From Cycas panzhihuaensis (taxonomy: Eukaryota > Cycadophyta), in contig CM041465.1 in assembly GCA_023213395.1 (NCBI GenBank), forward strand, positions 35,843,741 through 35,907,740: a stretch of DNA of 64,000 bases, written 5' to 3'. The notes under the pieces are model-generated. The model was not told the DNA's origin and did no database searches. It saw only the letters and a program-made list of their open reading frames with translations. This document shows, piece after piece, positions 23,138 through 34,040 of the stretch. The position numbers were made by a program, and so were the translations under genes. Numbering within the stretch: the stretch's first letter is position 1; each line of letters starts with the position of its first letter.

Positions 23138-23829
23138 TTTGATATAATAGCAGGTCTGATAAACTAAATTAGGATAGCACAAGATCAAGTTGAGAAGGTA
23201 CAAGAGGTTAAGGAAGCCATGTGAAGAAGCAAGAAGCAAAAATTTGAAGAAGAAAGAACAAAAATCAAGTATCAAACAAGAGCATACAGCATTGTATGAA
23301 ACTATACAGAACTGTACAGACATTTTTTGAAGTGCTCAGATCAAGACAAAATTTGACCAACAAGGACGTCTCGCAAAGAACATCCCGCTATCCCAAAGAT
23401 ACTTTTGTAGATTCAACCTCAATAAGCAAAAAAATAGAGAAAAGCAATCGTGCGAGTTTTGAGCTTGCAGAGCAGATTTTTTCCAGATTTCGTAGTCTCA
23501 GGTCATGTAAGTGGACTCAAAATGATCCCCTAGTTATAAGCTTTTTGTTGAATGTAAGATTGCAAGATTTTGTAAGTTATAAGCAAAATCGTGTTCCAAA
23601 CCCTAGTTGTCCCACTACTTTTAAAGCAATTTTTCTACCTGTCTGAAACTCCATTTGCAAAACTAACTACAAATCCGTGTATGCAACCTAATTATCTACA
23701 ATCTAAGAGAATTTCACAAAATTGCGTACACATGTACTTTTGAACGTACGACCATACAAACGAGACCTGCAGTAGCCTTCCAAAAGATTCCAATCATTGT
23801 TCTTGCCTCCTAAAATCTCAAAATAGCCT
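23138..23829 (+). other. Copia G leader
   Basis: Sequence between the probable primer-binding site and gag. A 116-codon frame at 23296-23646 has no recognisable domain and is best treated as leader. Confidence 0.4.
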
Positions 23830-24780
23830 CAACCTATTCACTAAATGAGTCAAACAAGCTAACAAGCTCAAACTATGTTGCATGGAAAATTAAAATGAAA
23901 GGGCTTCTAGTTGCAAAAAATGCATGGGAAATAGTCACTAGAAGGGAAGCAAAACCAACCATAGGAGATGCAACAAAAATCAGTTGGGAAAAGAGAGATA
24001 AGCAAGCCTTAGCCATAATCACTTTGTCCATTAGTGATCTAGTTCTAACTCACATTAGTAGAGCCTCTACTTCTGTTCAAGCACGCAATGCCTTAACTTC
24101 TATATTTAGCAAATAAAATGAAGCCCACATTATTTCCCTAAGAGAATAGCTTTACTAGTTGCATTTATAGGAGGGAGAACAAGTTACTGATTTCATCACC
24201 AAACTGGTAGAAATCAAAGATAGTTTGGCTTCTATTAGAGAGCCCATGTCAAATACTGAAATTGTTCGTCTAGTACTCACGAAACTGCCAAAGTCCTTTG
24301 ATAATTTAATGAATACTCTTACTATAAGAGGACAAACTCAAAATATGTCTTTTGATACCTTGTGTGGTCGTTTACTTCAATAAGAACAAACAACACGCAG
24401 GTATGAAGAGGGAGTAGATGTTGAAGAAGCCTTTGTCTCAAAGCTTAGAATCAGTGGAAGAGAAGGACAAAGTACAAGGGAAAGATCATTCGAAACAAGG
24501 AGTAATAGAGGAAGATCTTTCACAGGAACAAGAAGAGGTAGATCACCTAATACTCGAGTATGCTATCAATGTGGAAGAAAAGGTCACATCACAGTAGATT
24601 GTAAAACAACAGAGAGTCGCCCATGTTACTACTGTGAAAGGTATGGACACCTCTCAAGTAACTGCTTCTACAAAAGATCTGACATTTCCAAGGGTAAACA
24701 GGTTGAAGGCAACTACAACAAAGAGCAATCAAAAGATGAAGATGATGAAGAGACTGCCTTTATTGCTGCCTTAGTATCAT
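23830..24780 (+). pseudogene. Copia G gag with two zinc knuckles
   Basis: The N-terminal core reads NKLTSSNYVAWKIKMKGLLV, then KNAWEIVTRREAKP, with no clear ATG preserved. Stops follow at 24114 and further on. The middle part is legible (VTDFITKLVEIKDSLASI, LVLTKLPKSFDNLMNTLT). Two zinc knuckles are intact: CYQCGRKGHITVDC and CYYCERYGHLSSNC (about 24560-24670). An RGR-rich basic stretch precedes them. Confidence 0.85.
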
Positions 24781-25210
24781 CCATCAAACATAGTGAGAAT
24801 TGGTCTATTGACTCTGGCGCATCAAATCATACGATAGGTAGAGAAGACTAGCTTGAATTCCTACAACCATACCTAACAAACAAGGCAGTGGAGTTGCGTG
24901 ATAATCACCCTCTAGAAATCAAAGGCAAAGGAACCATAGCAATCCAGATTAAGCATGAAATTAAAAAAATTGGAAATGTGTTATTTGTGTCAAGCATAAA
25001 GAAGAATCTTCTTTTAGTGTCACAGTTAAGAAAGAAGAAACTTCAAGTGATCTTTCATGAAAATGGAAAATGCTATATCCTTGATATGAAAAAGGGTGGT
25101 CAAGTCATTACTAAGGGAATAGAAACTAACAATCCTTCTAAGTTGGTTTCTACCCATATTATCCCATATGTAAAAGCTCTTACTGTTCAAAATAGTGATA
25201 ATGAAATCTG
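24781..25210 (+). pseudogene. Copia G protease
   Basis: The active site NWSIDSGASNHTIG (about 24800-24840) is intact. A TAG follows at 24849. The rest of the domain is open from 24888 (HPLEIKGKGTIAIQ, NLLLVSQLRKKKLQVIF). Confidence 0.85.
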
Positions 25211-26302
25211 GCATTCTTGCTATGGCATATTGTTGATGATAGGTTAAAATTGCTAAAATATTCTAAGACAGTTGATGGACTAGTTGCTAATCTTACAATA
25301 AATACCTCTGTTAGCAAAAGTTGTATGTTAGGGAAACATCATAGAATGCCATTCCAGGAAAGCAATTGGAGAGCAAAACAAAAACTAGAATTGATCCACA
25401 GTGATATATGTGGACTTGTTACACCAAACTCTGTAAATGGTGCCAGGTATTTTCTCACTCTTATAGATGACTTTACCAAGAAAACTTGGGTTTACTTTAT
25501 CTTTAGTAAATTTGAAGCCCTTGACTGTTTTAAAGAATTTAAGGCTCAAGTAGAACTTGAAAATGGACACAAAATAAAGATGGTTAGAACAAACGGAGGT
25601 GGAGAGTATGTTTCAAATGACTTTTCAAATTTTTGCAAAACTCATGGCATTCGTAGGTAAATTACCACTCCATGCATACCACAGTCAAATGGAGTAGTTG
25701 AAAGATCAAACAGGACCTTAACAAAGATGGCTTGATACGTGGTAAAGGAGAAAAATGTATCAAACATATATTGGGTTGAAGCCATTAATACTATTGTCTA
25801 CTTAACAAATAGATGTCCCATGAAAGTGTTCGACAAGAACACTCCAGAGGACGCCGGCACAGGCACATGACCAAATGCAACTCATTTAAGAGCTTTTGGA
25901 TGCACTCCTTATGTATATATTTCAACTCAAAAAAGAACAAAAATAGATGATAAAAGCATTGAATGTATTATGGTTGGATATAGTACAAAATCAAAAACCT
26001 ATCGTTGTATGGATGAAAAAACAAAGAAATTGTATGTAAGCAGAGATGTAACCTTTGATGAAGGTATTCAAATAAGCAAAGATGATACTTGCCCAAAAAG
26101 GGGCATAATATTAGAAAAAAGTGTAGAAAACAATGCAGTTGAGGAAGAATCAACTTCCCAAGAAGATACAAAAGAATCAACATCTCAAGAAGAGTCAAAA
26201 GCATTGTAGAGATCAAACTTCCTCTATCACTGATATTATCCCAAATTTCTATGAAGAATCTACTGCCAATTACAAATGATAACCAAAAGTACAATATTGA
26301 AG
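25211..26302 (+). pseudogene. Copia G integrase
   Basis: The frame changes at about 25217-25250. The zinc domain is partly lost, but CMLGKHHRMPF, IHSDICGLVTPNS (first Asp), YFLTLIDDFTKKTW and VRTNGGGEY follow; the second catalytic Asp reads Asn there. The region with Glu (NGVVERSNR) is split by stops at 25658 and 25735. The C-terminal part is at 25970-26209 (MVGYSTKSKTYRCMDEKTKK, SRDVTFDEG) with a Ser/Glu-rich linker. The Asp-to-Asn change also fits a single G-to-A transition. Confidence 0.85.
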
Positions 26303-26736
26303 TGTAAACAATAGTAAATACACCAATTAAGTTGACGAGTAATGCAGTCCATAGGGCTAGTCAATACAAATTTCAATATGTCCAATTCACCCAATACAAT
26401 GTCTGAGATGACTAACCCTCTTCGAGGCGAGGTTACCTCCCGAGAATACAGCCCAATGGGCGAGCTAACTACAGCCCTAAAGTCGACTTAATGCCAAGAA
26501 GAACAAGTCCCGAATGATGGTCTAGAATGGGGACTTCAACCCCTATATATAGTGGTACTCAGCCTTCTAAAGGAAGTCGACTAGGATTGGGATAGTTCCC
26601 TAGAATGAATCCTGAATGAGGTCGGCTAGAATAGAGGTAAGAAGTCGGCCAATACTAGGGAACCTTTGGTCCAACTGAAGTTGGCTAGAAGACAGGCTAT
26701 AACTAGTCAAGATAGGGGGCATTTAGGATTGTAACA
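26303..26736 (-). repeat. 3' LTR of Gypsy E
   Basis: In element direction it starts TGTTACAATCCTAAATG at 26736, directly after a purine tract, and a TATATATAG box lies near 26552. The left end (TGTAAACA at 26303) is the best matching terminus. The partner LTR was lost in the fusion at about 44176. Confidence 0.6.
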
Positions 26737-26750
26737 AGTTCCTTCCCTCT
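26737..26750 (-). other. Polypurine tract of Gypsy E
   Basis: AGAGGGAAGGAACT on the minus strand lies against the LTR start at 26736. Copia A is inserted 12 bases away. Confidence 0.8.
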
Positions 26751-26762
26751 AAAACATGCTTT

Positions 26763-27316
26763 TGTTAAACCTTATGTTTACATGTTAAGATAATGTACTT
26801 TAATTTTTATGTAATATATGTACTTTTGTACTTTAGGGGTGACTTATCACTTAAGTGATAAAGTGCACACCCACATTCTTTCTAGTGACACAACGTTGTC
26901 ACTAAAGGGTCAAATGGACCTTCATGCATTTTGCTCACATGAGAGCCCAAAAGGACACATGTCCTACATGCAAGGCATGTATCTTGGATGTTTGACACTT
27001 GTCAAACATCCAAGGCCTTAGGTCTCTCATTTCACTCTATATAATGAGACCTCTCCTCATTGTCTCATAAGAGAGTTGGAGCTGTATTGTTATGCTATCA
27101 GTTTGTTAATCAAATTGTTTATTCTTTTGGAGGTTGGACCAATTCCAACTCCCCACATTTGGTATCATTTCTCTTACTCCTTCATTTTATGCTTTGTCTC
27201 TTATGCTTTCTTTTACCTTGAGAGTATTATACTTGTTAAGTATTTGGGCTTCTAGAACTAGAGTGGTCCTAGCTTCTAGATCTTGGGATTGTGAGGCCAT
27301 TAGGCCTCTTTTCACA
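26763..27316 (+). repeat. 5' LTR of Copia A
   Basis: It runs from TGTTAAAC to TTCACA. A TATATAA box is at 27038-27044. U3 contains several palindromes (separate entry). It differs from the 3' LTR by roughly two dozen small changes by eye. Confidence 0.95.
26844..27014 (+). promoter_or_regulatory. Palindrome cluster in U3 of the A LTR
   Basis: TTATCACTTAAGTGATAA (26844-26861) is a perfect 18-bp palindrome. A near-palindrome around CAACGTTG follows at about 26883-26904. CTTGGATGTTTGACA (26983-26997) and its exact reverse complement (27000-27014) form a 15-bp inverted repeat with a 2-base gap. The last two sit 20-150 bp upstream of the TATA box at 27038. The same structures occur in the 3' LTR (for example 34259-34290). 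They could be protein-binding sites or hairpins; the function is inferred. Confidence 0.7.
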
Positions 27317-27318
27317 TT

Positions 27319-27330
27319 TGGTATCAGAGC
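27319..27330 (+). other. Primer-binding site of Copia A
   Basis: TGGTATCAGAGC, the exact complement of the initiator-Met tRNA 3' end, lies two bases after the LTR. Confidence 0.93.
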
Positions 27331-29851
27331 AAGAGGAGACTAGTTCCCTCTGTTCTGTTTGTAGCTGCTCAAGGAGATTCGAAGAAAGCCTACAAACCCT
27401 TGGTGACGACCTTCGCACTCTGAAGGCGATCCAAGGTTTGTTTGAAGTTTGTTTGAAAATCATTTCTTGCAGGTTCAAAGTTTTGTTGGAGTATTTTAAA
27501 AGGAGGAGCTTTCTATATTCAAATATGAATTTTTTTTTTCGGATTACCTTCAAGATTTTGAGCAAAGTACTCACGTTTTTCATGGTTTTTTCATTAAAAA
27601 TCAAACCTTTTGAGTTGTTTCTTCTTATAGTTCAGGTGCTGGCATATTATGCAGCTTACTGGAACTCTTTAATGAAGTCTGTTTCAAGCTATTAATCCTT
27701 TTGCAGGCAGTGGACTATTTCTAGGCCATTTTCAATCCTCAAACCCCACTAAGGAACTCAAAATCCTTAGTCCTGTTTGTATTCAGCTTATGTTTTTGCT
27801 AGAAATCAGCTCTCAATCTATAGTTAGTAATCTGGAATTGATTTGAGAAGGTTCTTAGCAGTGCAGAGGTGTTTTTCACTGTTTTTAGTGAATTTTTTCA
27901 TCAAAAATTGAGGGTTTTCACTCGTTTTTCCTCATTCTAAGCTGACTATCCAAGATTTGACACTGCATGCAGCTGTAATAGAGTCCACAGAAGGAGCTCA
28001 GTGTTTTGTTGAAGGGTTTTCAACCCTACACAGTCGTACGGCTGCTTTTTCTTCACAGTGACAGGGGTGCCCTCCATAACCTTCAGAAGCTCGGTTCTCT
28101 CACTATAAGCAATCTCAGGCTCTGAAAATTCAGAGGAAGCTTGCTATAGGTCCCACGACCCTTCACCCGCAATCCCGTCTCCATCCGAGCTATCTGCGAG
28201 GAGAACGAACGGATCGTTCGTCTCCGTGGGCGCACGAACGGCGATGGCCCGAATGTTTTGTTTCATTTTTTTTTTTCAAAAAATTCTTTTTTTTGAAACT
28301 TTAATGTTTTAACATTAAGTTATACAAAGAGGAATATTCATTGAATATTCCCTTTTATATAACTTTAAGTCATTCTAAAGTTTCCTTTCAGTCATCAAAA
28401 ATCTTTTTTTAAAGCCAATTTCAAAGGGTTTTTAAATGATATTTTTCATTTAATACTTGCTAACTTCACTTTAGTGAAAAACAACTAGATCAATCTTTTT
28501 TTAAGCATTCTTTTTCATCAAAAGTGATTTTTTCTCGTTATTAAGTCATTTTTCTAAGTCAAGGCACTTTGCATAGTGACCTTAGTTTAAATTTTTATTA
28601 AGAGAAAAATCTTTTTTTTTGTACCTTTGGAGCTAAAAATCTTCTAAGTATTAAGTGATTTCATTACATCACCAATACTAACTTAAACTCACTTATTTGA
28701 AGACTCAAAAATACTCTTGTTTAAGTATTTTCAAAGGCTCCCTGCGTGGTGTCCTTACTGATCAAGTTGCAAAAAAAATTCAGATTTTAGCCTATGTTCT
28801 TGGCTCTTTAAGTTTCTTTTAACACTTAATTAATGTTACATAAGTGTTAATTGACTTAAGTGAAGTGATTTTAAGTGTTTACATATTGTAAAAGTGATAT
28901 TGATCACTATTTTCAAACATTTTTTGAAGGCACCTTGCATGGTGACCTAGTGCCCTTAGTCACAAAAAGGACTCAAAAAAATACTTTGTACTTAATAAAA
29001 TCGCTTCTCTTTTGATCGTTGGGACTATTTTAAAGTCCCAACACTTGGTGCTTGGTGTCCTATTTTGCAAGTGGTTCTCTTACCTTCACTTTTCAGCATT
29101 AAAAGGAACCCATTTATATCTTCATCACAAAGTTTTGCCTTGCTTCATTGAGTACTTAAGCACATTTTTCAAAGTATTTTTTTGCAAAACTCATTGTAAT
29201 CAAGCATCTGTTTTTTACTTGGATCAACATAAGCACTACACTTCATTAAAGTGCTTATTGTAATAACACTTCAAGTGTTCATATTGATGTACTAAAATTG
29301 CTTCTTTTTGAAGCCACTCTTTCATTGTAAAGCTTAATCAAGCATTCTTATAAGTACAGCATCCAAGTAAATAAATCTAAGTTCACTTTAAAACTTCTAA
29401 AAAGTGACTTGAAATCTTGTTGGAGAGGCCCGAAAAAGGTTCAAACCTTGCCTCTGAAATAACCTTAAGCTTGGTGCATTCCCTAGGGGACCAACCGACC
29501 GTCAGATCAATGCCTGACGATTAAGGTTGCTTGATGGAAAGGAGGTTCGAAAAGGGTGTTATTGGGGCTGTGAATCCCAGGGAAAGCATGGTACGTCCAT
29601 GCAGATCAACCCTACCTACCTTGTCCTAGATTTAACTTGGCCAACTGTTGGATCTCCTTTATAAGATCAGAGTTGGACCAACTCCATAGCCTAGTCCTCC
29701 ACCCCTCATCATTCCATTCAGTTGTTGGATCTTCTAGTAAGATCAGGACTGATGGTTTTGTTAGAAGGTGGAACTTAAGCGACGAAAGCTTTGAGTTTAC
29801 AAGTTATCTACTAGCTTCAAGCTTTATAACTGAAACACGGCTGCTATCAAC
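27331..29851 (+). other. Long leader of Copia A
   Basis: About 2.5 kb separate the primer-binding site from gag. It contains a CpG-rich hairpin word (ACGAACG-GAT-CGTTCGT at 28205-28221) and three spaced copies of an AAGGCACCTTGCATGGTGACC-like motif (near 28560, 28733, 28928). A GC-richer block lies just before gag (29420-29640). No coding domain is recognised; the 134-codon frame at 27291-27695 looks like chance. Confidence 0.6.
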
Positions 29852-30866
29852 ATGCTAAATGCATGCACCATTCGATTAACAGGTCAAGATAACTATCAAG
29901 AATGGAAGAGACTCACTCAGAATTTGCTGATCATAAATGAATTTTGGGGTTATGTTTCTGGGAGACTACCTCAACCTGTACCTCTTATCAATGGCAATGT
30001 AAGCATGCAACTTTGATGATGCTTTAGTTGCTGCTTGGGAAGCCAAAGATGAAATCGGTTTGGCATTCCTTCATATGATTGTTGATGTACATGTGGATCA
30101 AAACATTGCTTGTGCTAAAACTTCTAAGGAAGCTTGGGACATTTTGTCCTCGTTGTATGAAAGGCGAGACGAAGCTCGCATTTTAATAGTTAAAGCTAAA
30201 TTGTATTATGTAAAGTTTATCAAGCCCATGTCAACTTTTCTTTCCTCCATCAAGGAGGTATGTAATGAGTTGAATACACTAGGTAGTCCAGCAACAAGAG
30301 ATGAACTGATCACATCTATCACCAAAGCTTTGCCAAAGGACTACAATGGCTTCATATCATCCACTACAAAAGATGGTTCTCTCAAAAGAATGACATTCAA
30401 TGAATTTGAAAGTCTACTACTTCAAGAAGAACAAATCTATACCAAGGATAATGAGGAGGAACCATCCACATCAAGTGCTTTCACGGCCAACTCAAAAGCC
30501 AAGCAGAACCCCAAACCTGCACTCTCAAAGCACTTTGGGAACATAAACATTGGGTCTTCAAGGACCAATGTTGTATGTCATTATTGTAGCAAACCTGGCC
30601 ACATAGCACCTGATTGTCGAAAGAAGCAAGCAAATCTACGTCAGCAGCAGCCACGTCATCCAAATCAGCGACAGCAGCAACCACGTCAGCAATACCAACA
30701 AAGATTCCAGCAACAACAGCAGCAGCAGCAACCCCCTCGACCAAATCGAGGTGCCTATCGAGGAGGTCAAAGAGGAAGGGGGGGCTTTAGAGGTGGCAAT
30801 CAACGCCACTTTAATCAGTTTGCAGATGAAGACATTGTTTTGTGCATATCAAACATCCAAGGTTGA
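29852..30866 (+). pseudogene. Copia A gag, zinc knuckle and Gln/Arg-Gly-rich tail
   Basis: The start is chosen at the ATG at 29852 (MLNACTIRLTGQDNYQEWKR). A single-base frame change near 30000-30015 separates it from the rest, which is open from 30018 to 30866. The gag core reads ACAKTSKEAWDILSSLYERR and SLLLQEEQIY. A zinc knuckle CHYCSKPGHIAPDC is at 30576-30617. It is followed by a Gln-rich stretch with a run of eight Gln and an Arg-Gly-rich segment (RGGQRGRGGFRGG), a composition known in RNA-binding proteins. Protease continues in another frame. Confidence 0.9.
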
Positions 30867-31308
30867 TGAAACTTGGATTATTGATTCTGGAGCTTCACAA
30901 CACATGACTGGAAGTGAAGAGCTCCTCACCAACATCAAGGAAGGTAAAGGTCAATCAGTGACCTTTGGGAACAATCAATCTGTTAAGATTTCTGGAATAG
31001 GCACAATAACTCCATTTCATTCTTCATCAAATCCTTCCTCCTCATTTCCCGATGGCAATGCCTACTTCATACCTTTAATGGATAAGAACTTACTATCTGT
31101 TAGCAAGTTGGACAAGCAACAGATGAGTGTCTTGTTCAGAAATGGGAAATGTATAATCGGTGACAAAGATGACCAAGTAGTAGCTGTTGGATATGAGGAT
31201 CAAGGCCTCTACAAATTGGATGCAAATAATATAACACTTGATTACGCTTTTACGGTTCAATTGTCACTCCATACTTGTCCAAGATGCAACTTTGGCATCA
31301 ACGTCTAG
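30830..31308 (+). pseudogene. Copia A protease
   Basis: WIIDSGASQHMTGSEELL carries the catalytic Asp at codon 30883-30885. Downstream motifs VTFGNNQSVKISGIGTI and MDKNLLSVSKLDKQQMSVLF match the family. It lies in the +1 frame relative to gag and ends at 31308 with a frame change into the GAG-pre-integrase. Confidence 0.9.
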
Positions 31309-32452
31309 GCCATTTGAGCTTAGACAATTTGAGGCAGATGATCAACAAGAATATGGTACATGGGCTTCCAAAGATCTATGGCACAAAATGTCTTTGTAAA
31401 CATGCATTATGGGGACTCAGCATCGCTTGCCTTTCCCTAGAGGCAAAGCGTGGCGTGCATCACATCCTTTGCAGCTGACACACTCAGATTTATGTGGACC
31501 TATGTCCACCGCATCTTTTGGAGGAGTTTTGTATTACATCTCCTTCATTGATGACTTTTCTCATAAAGTCTGGGTCTACTTCATCAAGCACAAGTCTGAA
31601 GCTTTTTCCAAATTCAAAGAATTCAAGCTTGAAGTAGAAAATGAGTCTGGCCACTCAATCAAAACATTAAGGACAGACAATGGAGGTGAATTTACTTCAA
31701 ATGAATTCACCCAATACTGCAAGGATAACGGCATTCGGAGACAACTGACTATTCGTCACACTCCTCAACAAAATGGGGTCTTCGAGCGAATGAACAGAAC
31801 TTTGGCTAATAAAGCCAAAGCAATGATGCATGCACAAGAACTCACTCGAGCTTACTAGGCAGAAGCATTTCACACAGCTGCCTATGTGGCCAATCGCAGT
31901 CCAACTACAGCAGTCACCCATATGACACCCGAGGTGGCATGGTCTGGCAAAAAGCCAACTATCAGCCATTTGAGGACTTTTGGGTGCACTGCTTATATGC
32001 ACATCCCCGATCAGCAAAGGACAAAATTATACAAGCATAGTCTAAAATGCATCTTTGTAGGATATGCCATTCATAGCAAAGCCTACAAGTTGTATGATCC
32101 CATAGGGAAGAAAATGCATCTCTCAAGAGATGTCATCTTTGCTGAAGAAGATCATAAGGAGTTGCAAACAGCATCCATGCAACCTCCCATTAACAAAGGC
32201 AAGAAGATTGTTGAGGCCTTCCTTCCCTCTCAATCTTCTACACCATGTACATCATCTACACATGCTGGACCGTCTACATCAACTGAATTTGCTCCACTTG
32301 ATCCAAACACATCTTCTGTTGATCAACCACTTAGACGTAAGATCTTGAGGTTCAAGTTACTTGATTCAAAAGTTACCAAAATGGTACACACAAAGCGATG
32401 CAGGGGCGGCCACATCATTGAAGGAAAACGTCCATCAAAATACAAACAGTAG
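31275..32452 (+). pseudogene. Copia A integrase
   Basis: The GAG-pre-integrase HQRLGHLSLDNLRQM is at 31275-31420. The core frame from 31409 has THSDLCGPM (Asp codon 31487-31489), RTDNGGEF (Asp 31676-31678) and VFERMNRTLA (Glu 31784-31786), a D,D-35-E arrangement. A TAG at 31856 interrupts; the C-terminal part continues in frame from 31859 to 32452 (TISHLRTFGCTAYM, CIFVGYAIHSKAYKLYDP) and ends at a second TAG. A short frame change near 31400 precedes the core. Confidence 0.92.
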
Positions 32453-33262
32453 ACCAATTATGCACTTATGGTTGAAGTGCTATGTGTTGATGAGCCTTCC
32501 ACTTTTGAGGAGGCTTCTAAAAATGAAAATTGGAAGGCTGCCATGGATGAAGAAATCCATTCTATTGAAAAGAATGGTACTTGGGATTTGGTTGAATTGC
32601 CTAAACACAAACAGGCAATCAGTTGCAAATGGGTCTACAAGACCAAATTCCATTATGATGGTTCACTTAAGCGATAGAAGGCCCGCCTTATGGCAAAAGG
32701 ATTCAAACAAAAAGAAGGCATAGACTATGAGGAGACTTTTGCACCAGTGGCAAATATGAACACCATCAGACTCATCTTGGCCTCAGCTTCTCAATGCAAA
32801 TGGCCAATCTATCAGATAGACGTGAAGAGCGCTTTTCTTAATGGCGATCTTCAGGAGGAGGTATACTTGGAGCAACCTCCCGATTACAAAGTACAAGGCA
32901 AGGAGCATTTTGCATATCGCCTAAAAAAGGCATTATATGGCTTGAAACAAGCTCCAAGAGCATGGTACTCAAAAATTGATGATTGCTTCTTGAGACATGG
33001 GTTTTATCGATCTACTTCTGATCCTAACCTATATATAAAACATGAAAAGAACCATGTCATTTTTGTTGCCTTGTATGTAGATGACTTAGTGATCACTCGC
33101 AGTGACACTAAGATGATACACATTCTCCAGGATGACTTAAAAAGAAGTTTTAAGATGACAGATCTTGGACTTCTTCACTATTTCTTAAGCTTTGAGATAT
33201 GGCAACAGCCAGGCTATATCTTCATCTCCCAAGCGAAATATTCTTGGGACATTTTGTAGCGG
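32453..33262 (+). pseudogene. Copia A reverse transcriptase
   Basis: It is open in the integrase frame apart from TAG at 32675 and 33257. Motifs in order: WKAAMDEEIHSIEKNGTWDL, KWVYKTKF, LMAKGFKQKEGIDYEETFAP, QIDVKSAFLNGDLQEEVYLE, ALYGLKQAPRAWY, FVALYVDDLVI (YVDD at 33074-33085) and TDLGLLHYFLSFEI. The catalytic residues are intact. Confidence 0.93.
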
Positions 33263-34030
33263 TTCAGGATGCACGACTGCAAACCAGCGCCTACACCAAT
33301 GGAGAATGGATCTAAGCTTACTCTCAATGAGGAAGTTGCACCTGCAGATCCCACACTTTACCGGCAGTTGATTGGGAGCCTCATTTATCTCACCAACACT
33401 CGACCGGACATTTCATTTGCAGTTGGGATTTGTTCACGATACATGTCTCAACCCAATTAGATACATTGAAATGCAGCTAAACGCATACTTAAATACATCA
33501 AAGGCACATTGCAGCATGGCCTTGAGTATGCACATAATGAGAACTTCACTCTGGAAGGGTTCTCAGATTCTAATTGGGCAGGTTGCCAAGATAGCAGGAG
33601 ATCAACCTCGGAATACTGTTTTTCCCTTGGGTCAGCAATTGTTTCGTGCAGTTGTAAGAAGCAACCCAATGTTACCTTGTCCTCCACCAAAATAGAGTAC
33701 AAATTGCGATCAAGCAGCGACTTGTGAAAACTATCGCTTCTGACGGATTCTTGGGGAACTTGGACTTGAGCAAAATCACCCCACCAGGATATATTGTGAC
33801 AATCAAAGTGCACTCAAGTTAACCAAGAATCCAGTTTTTCATGCGCAGACAAAACACATCGAGGTTCACCATCACTTCATTAGAGAGCATGTGTAGAATG
33901 GTGAGATCAACCTCTAGTCTGAGACCTCTGAGGAGGAGCAGACAGCAAATATCTTTACCAAGCCTCTTGGTAGAGAAAAGTTTGTAAAATTCAGAGATGG
34001 TCTTGGTGTCCGACTTAACATTGTAAATAG
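33263..34030 (+). pseudogene. Copia A RNase H
   Basis: It continues in the same frame: PTLYRQLIGSLIYLTNTRPD, FAVGICSRYMSQ, then TAG at 33458 and TGA at 33467, then FSDSNWAGCQDSRRSTSEY and LSSTKIEY. A frame change near 33705 leads to YCDNQSALKLTKNPVFH, KHIEVHHHFIREHV and TANIFTKPLGREKF, the usual end of Copia pol just before the purine tract. Confidence 0.9.
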
Positions 34031-34040
34031 TAAGGGGGGG
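34031..34040 (+). other. Polypurine tract of Copia A
   Basis: TAAGGGGGGG ends at the base before the 3' LTR start at 34041. Confidence 0.93.

Larger units (their letters stand above)
22972..26302 (+). mobile_element. Copia G, 5' half
   Basis: A plus-strand series of probable LTR, degenerate primer-binding site, gag, protease and integrase stops at about 26300, where the LTR of Gypsy E begins. Reverse transcriptase, RNase H and the 3' LTR are absent from the window. Confidence 0.75.

Noticed and set aside
27291-27695. 134-codon frame across the A LTR end and leader
   Set aside because: It starts in the LTR and overlaps the primer-binding site; there is no domain, and it is best explained as leader.
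30481-30744. Ala/Val-rich minus-strand frame
   Set aside because: It is the reverse-complement shadow of the Gln/CAG-rich gag tail.
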